From Massilia forsythiae (lineage in GTDB: Bacteria; Pseudomonadota; Gammaproteobacteria; Burkholderiales; Burkholderiaceae_D): a stretch of 64,000 nt of DNA. Location of the stretch: assembly GCF_012849555.1 (NCBI RefSeq), contig NZ_CP051685.1, positions 5,766,001 through 5,830,000 on the forward strand. Reading direction: 5' to 3'. Positions 60,848-64,000 of this stretch are shown here, piece after piece. The notes under the pieces were generated by a model, which was not told where the DNA came from, did no database searches, and saw only the letters and a program-made list of their open reading frames with translations. Positions within the stretch are counted from its first letter, which is position 1; each line of letters starts with the position of its first letter. Position numbers and translations under genes: made by a program.

Positions 60848-62733
60848 TCCCGCACGCTGGTGCGCGGCGCGCAGGCCAGGATCTCGCGGCCGCTGCGGCT
60901 GGACACCACCTGCAGGCGGGTGAAGCAGTTGATCTGGGCGTTGAGCGCGAAATAATGGTCGAGCACCTGGGCGAACACGTACAGGCCGGCGCCGGCGAAG
61001 GCGTCCTCGTCCACCGTCAGGCGGATGCCGATGCCCGGCATCAGGGTCGATACCGGTGCCGAGCGCACCCAGGCGCGCACCGCGCCGTGCTCCAGGCCGA
61101 CGATGCCGCCGATGCGGCGCTGCACGTCCGGCGAGCGCGCCAGGTCGTACAGCGACAGCATTTTCTGGAAGTCCGCCAGGCCGGCCATGATGGCGCCGCC
61201 CGGGTTCAGCGACAGGTGCGAGATCAGGCGCCAGTGCGCGCCCTTGGCACTGTCGAAGCGCCAGCTCGGCGACGGCTTGCGCAGCATGCGGATCGGTGCG
61301 ATGCCGGCCAGTTCGTCGGTGCGCAGGTCGCCGTGCGCACTGCCGTAGCGCAGGTGGCTCGGGTGGTCGCGGTTGGTGCAGGTGAGGTCGCTCGACAGGG
61401 TGGCGCCGGTGGTCTCGGTGCTGCGGAAGTCGCCGTCGATCAGGGCGATGCGCATCTCGTGGCCGGGACTGACGGCGGCGGTAGCGTGGTCGCGCCGGGT
61501 GATCCAGTAATGCATGCGGCCGCCGGCGCCGGGCCGCTCGCGCGTGCGGTCTTGCTCGGGCTCCTCCGCTGCGCCATCCAGGCCGCAGTCCAGCGTGTAC
61601 AGCGGCGCGAAGCGGGTCACGCCGGCGCGGTGGCCGCCTTCGCGCACCAGGCGCACCGCGTCCACGCTGTGGATCTCGTAGGCGCCGGCATGGGCGCTGT
61701 CGGCCAGCAGCGGGTAGTCGGCGCTGGTATAGGACAACTGCAGCGGCGCCCCGGCCTTGGGGAACAGGTTGATCACCGGCGTACAGCCGGGCAGCAGGTT
61801 GTGCGCGTCCAGGCCGGACAGCAGGTGCGCGGTATCGGAATCGGCGCCGATGCCGCTCAGCGCCAGGTGCAGGGTGAAACGCGCGCAGCGCGGCGGCAGC
61901 AGCGCGCGCAGCTCGTCCAGTTCCAGGTCGATGAAGTTGAATTTTTCCGGGTAGCAGAAGTATTCGGTGAGCAGGCGCAGCGCCGGATGCGAGCGCGCCG
62001 GGAACGGGATCATAGCGTCGTCTTCGGCAAAGCCGGCCAGGCGCAGCGGAATGCGCGCCAGCGGCAGCCAGGCGCCATCGCCCTCCGGCTGTACCCAGGC
62101 GCCGGCGCAGCGCAGGAACAGCGCATCGACAAAGGCGGCGCGCAGCGAGGCTTCGCCGTCGGCGAACAGGCGCAAGGTCGGCGGCAGCAGCGCCGGCAAA
62201 CCGGCGTGGGCGCCGCCGGCCTGCTCGATCGTGATGGCGATGCCGCTGCCGGCCCCGCGCGGCAGGCGCAGCGCGCGCGGCGGCGCCAGCAGCGGCGCCC
62301 ACGCCACCCGGCTCACCTTCAAGGGCGCCAGCACCACGTCGTAGACGGTGCGGAACAGGCAGATGTTGTCGCGCTCGGCGCTGGTGCGTAGCATGGTGCC
62401 GCGCGCCAGCATCGACGGCGTTTCCGGAATCTCGGCCTGGTCGCGATAGCCCACCTGAACCACGGTATGCGAGGGCAAGGGACGCAGGTAATGCGGATAC
62501 AGGCTTTCCAGCAGCGATTCGGTGAACTTCGGATAATCGTCGTCGAGGCGCTTCTTGATGCGTGCGCTCATCAGGGCCACCGACTGGATCAGGCGCGCCA
62601 CGCTGGGGTCGTCGTAGCTGTCGCCGGACAGGTGCAGTTCGCCGGCGGGCTTCGGATAGCGGGCGCGGAACTCGCGTGCGAACTGGCCGAACAGGCCCAG
62701 TTCTTCCTCGTAATAACGCAGCAGCTCGTCCAT
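60838..62733 (-). CDS. tssF: T6SS baseplate protein TssF
   Basis: 631 residues from ATG 62733 with AGGTGG upstream (GTG 62742 would add three). Starts MDELLRYYEEELGLFGQFAREFRARYP, the standard TssF opening, followed by VARLIQSVALMSARIKKRLDDDYPKFTESLLESLYPHYLRP-type sequence and, later, YFCYPEKFNFIDL and DFQKMLSLYDL. Full length. The usual partners tssE, tssH, tssA and tssBC are not within the window; upstream lies a divergent glutathione transferase gene. Confidence 0.93.
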   Translation of the reverse strand: MDELLRYYEEELGLFGQFAREFRARYPKPAGELHLSGDSYDDPSVARLIQSVALMSARIKKRLDDDYPKFTESLLESLYPHYLRPLPSHTVVQVGYRDQAEIPETPSMLARGTMLRTSAERDNICLFRTVYDVVLAPLKVSRVAWAPLLAPPRALRLPRGAGSGIAITIEQAGGAHAGLPALLPPTLRLFADGEASLRAAFVDALFLRCAGAWVQPEGDGAWLPLARIPLRLAGFAEDDAMIPFPARSHPALRLLTEYFCYPEKFNFIDLELDELRALLPPRCARFTLHLALSGIGADSDTAHLLSGLDAHNLLPGCTPVINLFPKAGAPLQLSYTSADYPLLADSAHAGAYEIHSVDAVRLVREGGHRAGVTRFAPLYTLDCGLDGAAEEPEQDRTRERPGAGGRMHYWITRRDHATAAVSPGHEMRIALIDGDFRSTETTGATLSSDLTCTNRDHPSHLRYGSAHGDLRTDELAGIAPIRMLRKPSPSWRFDSAKGAHWRLISHLSLNPGGAIMAGLADFQKMLSLYDLARSPDVQRRIGGIVGLEHGAVRAWVRSAPVSTLMPGIGIRLTVDEDAFAGAGLYVFAQVLDHYFALNAQINCFTRLQVVSSRSGREILACAPRTSVREWL

Positions 62734-62892
62734 GTGTTCCACCTGTAATTGCTCAAAACCAATGTCTATGCTCCCACCCGCGCCTTGTCGATACCTTGCG
62801 GACCATCAATACCCGGTCCGCGCCGCTGCCGTGCAGGGCATCGGCGCCGGCGCTGTTACCATCGGGTGACACCCATCGCAAAGGAGCGATCC

Positions 62893-63594
62893 ATGACTGA
62901 CCTGAGCAATTTCCCGGTAACACGTAAATGGCCGCCGCATCACCCGGAGCGCCTGCAGCTGTATTCGATGACCACGCCCAACGGCGTCAAGGCGGCGATC
63001 ATGCTGGAAGAGATCGGCCTGCCCTACGAGGCGCACCGCGTGTCGTTCGAAGCCAACGAGCAGACCTCGCCGGAATTCCTGGCGCTGAACCCGAACAACA
63101 AGATCCCCGCCATCCTCGATCCGGACGGCCCCGGCGGCGAGCCGCTGGCGCTGTTTGAGTCCGGCGCCATCCTGCTGTACCTGGCCGAAAAGACCGGCAA
63201 GCTGCTGCCCACCGATCCGGCGGCGCGCTATGAGACCATCCAGTGGGTGATGTTCCAGGTGGGCGGCATCGGCCCGATGTTCGGCCAGCTCGGCTTCTAC
63301 CTGAAATTCGCCGGCAAGGACTGGGAAGACAAGCGCCCGCGCGACCGCTACGTGGGCGAGGCCAAGCGCCTGCTGGGCGTGCTGGACAAGCGGCTGCAGG
63401 GACGCGAATGGATCATGGGCGGCGAGTACACGATCGCCGACGTCATCACCTTCACCTGGGTGAACGCGCTGCGCAGCATGCCGGAGGCAAAAGGCTTGAT
63501 CGACGTGGGCGATTATCCGGAGGTGAACCGAGTGGTGGATGTGTTCCTGCAGCGGCCGGCGGTGGTCAGGGGCCTGAAAATACCGGCTGCCTGA
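62893..63594 (+). CDS. Glutathione S-transferase, YfcG/YghU-like
   Basis: 233 residues from ATG 62893 with AAGGAG upstream. Thioredoxin-like N-terminal domain (LYSMTTPNGVKAAIMLEEIGLPYE), NPNNKIPAILD with the cis-Pro, and ESGAILLYLAEK for glutathione binding. C-terminal helical domain with GGEYTIADVITFTWV. Matches Nu-class enzymes with disulfide reductase activity; Thr-Pro-Asn replaces the Ser/Tyr motif, as in YfcG. Single gene. Confidence 0.9.
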   Translation: MTDLSNFPVTRKWPPHHPERLQLYSMTTPNGVKAAIMLEEIGLPYEAHRVSFEANEQTSPEFLALNPNNKIPAILDPDGPGGEPLALFESGAILLYLAEKTGKLLPTDPAARYETIQWVMFQVGGIGPMFGQLGFYLKFAGKDWEDKRPRDRYVGEAKRLLGVLDKRLQGREWIMGGEYTIADVITFTWVNALRSMPEAKGLIDVGDYPEVNRVVDVFLQRPAVVRGLKIPAA

Positions 63595-63650
63595 ATACCG
63601 TCATCCCCGGCATTGCCGAGAACGACTTCCCGCGCAGGCGCACTACTGTC
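63595..63650. repeat. Partial REP-like sequence
   Basis: taccgtcatccccggcattg resembles the end of the REPIN-like elements (cgtcgtccccgc) but lacks the partner arm. Directly follows the GST gene. Confidence 0.4.
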
Positions 63651-63677
63651 AAAGATAGTATTGCTGGCCTAAAAACC

Positions 63678-63800
63678 GTCGTCCCCGCGCAGGCGGGGAT
63701 CCATGCTGAGGTTCCGGAGTCCGCATGTGGAAACACCCGGGTACTTCCAAGATAACGATGCTGGTTGCTCAGCATGGGTCCCCGCCTCCGCGGGGACGAC
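63678..63800. repeat. REPIN-like palindromic repeat, copy 2
   Basis: Terminal arms of about 33 bp are inverted repeats with few mismatches: starts GTCGTCCCCGCGCAGGCGGG and ends CCCCGCCTCCGCGGGGACGA-C; CATGCTGAG faces CTCAGCATG. About 57 bp lie between. Sits between the convergent GST and SDR genes. Confidence 0.85.
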
Positions 63801-63816
63801 GGAAATACGGCCGGAT

Positions 63817-64000
63817 TCAGCCCAGCGACCGCAAATCCGCCACCACCTCGTCCCCGAACCCGGCGCCGAGCAGGTAATCCACCAGGCGCTCGGCGCACTC
63901 GTCCGGATCGACCAGGCTGCCGGTTTCCTTCAACTCGACGAAGCGGCTGCGCATCGGAAAGTTCGCCTCGGGCGTATCGCGGATCTCGGCCTGCATGCCG
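63817..64000 (-). CDS. SDR family oxidoreductase, N-terminus beyond the window
   Basis: 61 C-terminal residues are visible (GMQAEIRDTPEANFP, RSRFVELKETGSLVDP, ERLVDYLLGAGFGDEVVADLR). The Met-Gln after a likely PG(V/I)VDT turn and the C-terminal helix pattern fit sepiapterin/benzil-reductase-like SDRs. Catalytic residues lie outside the window. The stop is followed by the REPIN-like element. Confidence 0.6.
   Translation of the reverse strand, partial: GMQAEIRDTPEANFPMRSRFVELKETGSLVDPDECAERLVDYLLGAGFGDEVVADLRSLG

Overview
The window looks like chromosomal DNA of a high-GC betaproteobacterium of the Oxalobacteraceae (Massilia/Telluria type). The pointers are three PEP-CTERM secreted proteins, a fused MrpAB antiporter subunit, a subclass B3 metallo-beta-lactamase of Janthinobacterium type, many hybrid kinases, and frequent GTG/TTG starts. 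This placement is inferred from gene content; no rRNA or other phylogenetic marker is present.

Layout. 1-2.7 kb: a propeller-type sensor protein running off the left edge. 2.8-3.9 kb: four identical tRNA-Arg(ACG) genes, each with its own promoter and terminator. 4.3-17.8 kb: a signalling block holding one PEP-CTERM protein, a YfiR/CHASE8 hybrid-kinase pair, a PAS-REC protein, two large hybrid kinases, a REC-GGDEF diguanylate cyclase, a hemerythrin and a NarX-like kinase core, with a GNAT enzyme and a small helix-hairpin-helix protein. No DNA-binding response regulator is present in the block. 17.9-25.4 kb: type II NADH dehydrogenase, a 5'-truncated beta-barrel gene, a 48-residue lipoprotein, an RhlE-like helicase, a GH43 arabinanase followed by a PEP-CTERM protein, and an EthD-like protein. 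25.5-31.8 kb: a six-gene Mrp Na+/H+ antiporter operon. 32.2-35.2 kb: an SGNH-fold PEP-CTERM protein and a chemoreceptor.

35.3-37.5 kb is a scar-like island of lower-GC DNA: an SDR gene cut to its C-terminal third, a PAAR gene with an internal deletion and frameshift, then an intact lambda-lysozyme-like protein overlapping by 4 bp a secreted cysteine-rich protein. I read it as a type VI secretion (T6SS) effector/immunity pair. 37.6-46.6 kb: a CoA-ligase/GNAT fusion, a CDF metal transporter, a DUF1648-like membrane protein, a four-gene periplasmic copper operon (His/Cys-rich, His/Met-rich, TolC-like, multicopper oxidase), a small DUF6582-like protein, and an unusual free-standing protein resembling EF-G domain IV.

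46.7-53.2 kb: a GGDEF/EAL protein divergent from a BlaI-BlaR1-like-B3 MBL-class D beta-lactamase operon, in which the BlaR1-like sensor has Asn in place of the conserved Lys of its active-site motif. 53.3-57 kb: an AI-2E family permease, then a cobalamin riboswitch ahead of a TonB-dependent receptor and a REPIN-like inverted repeat. 57-62.7 kb: a CopA copper ATPase fused in frame to a CopZ-like domain through 27-bp tandem repeats, driven by a near-canonical CueR-type promoter whose -35 box overlaps the stop codon of an orphan tssG (with tssF upstream). 62.9-64 kb: a glutathione transferase, a second REPIN-like repeat, and an SDR gene running off the right edge.
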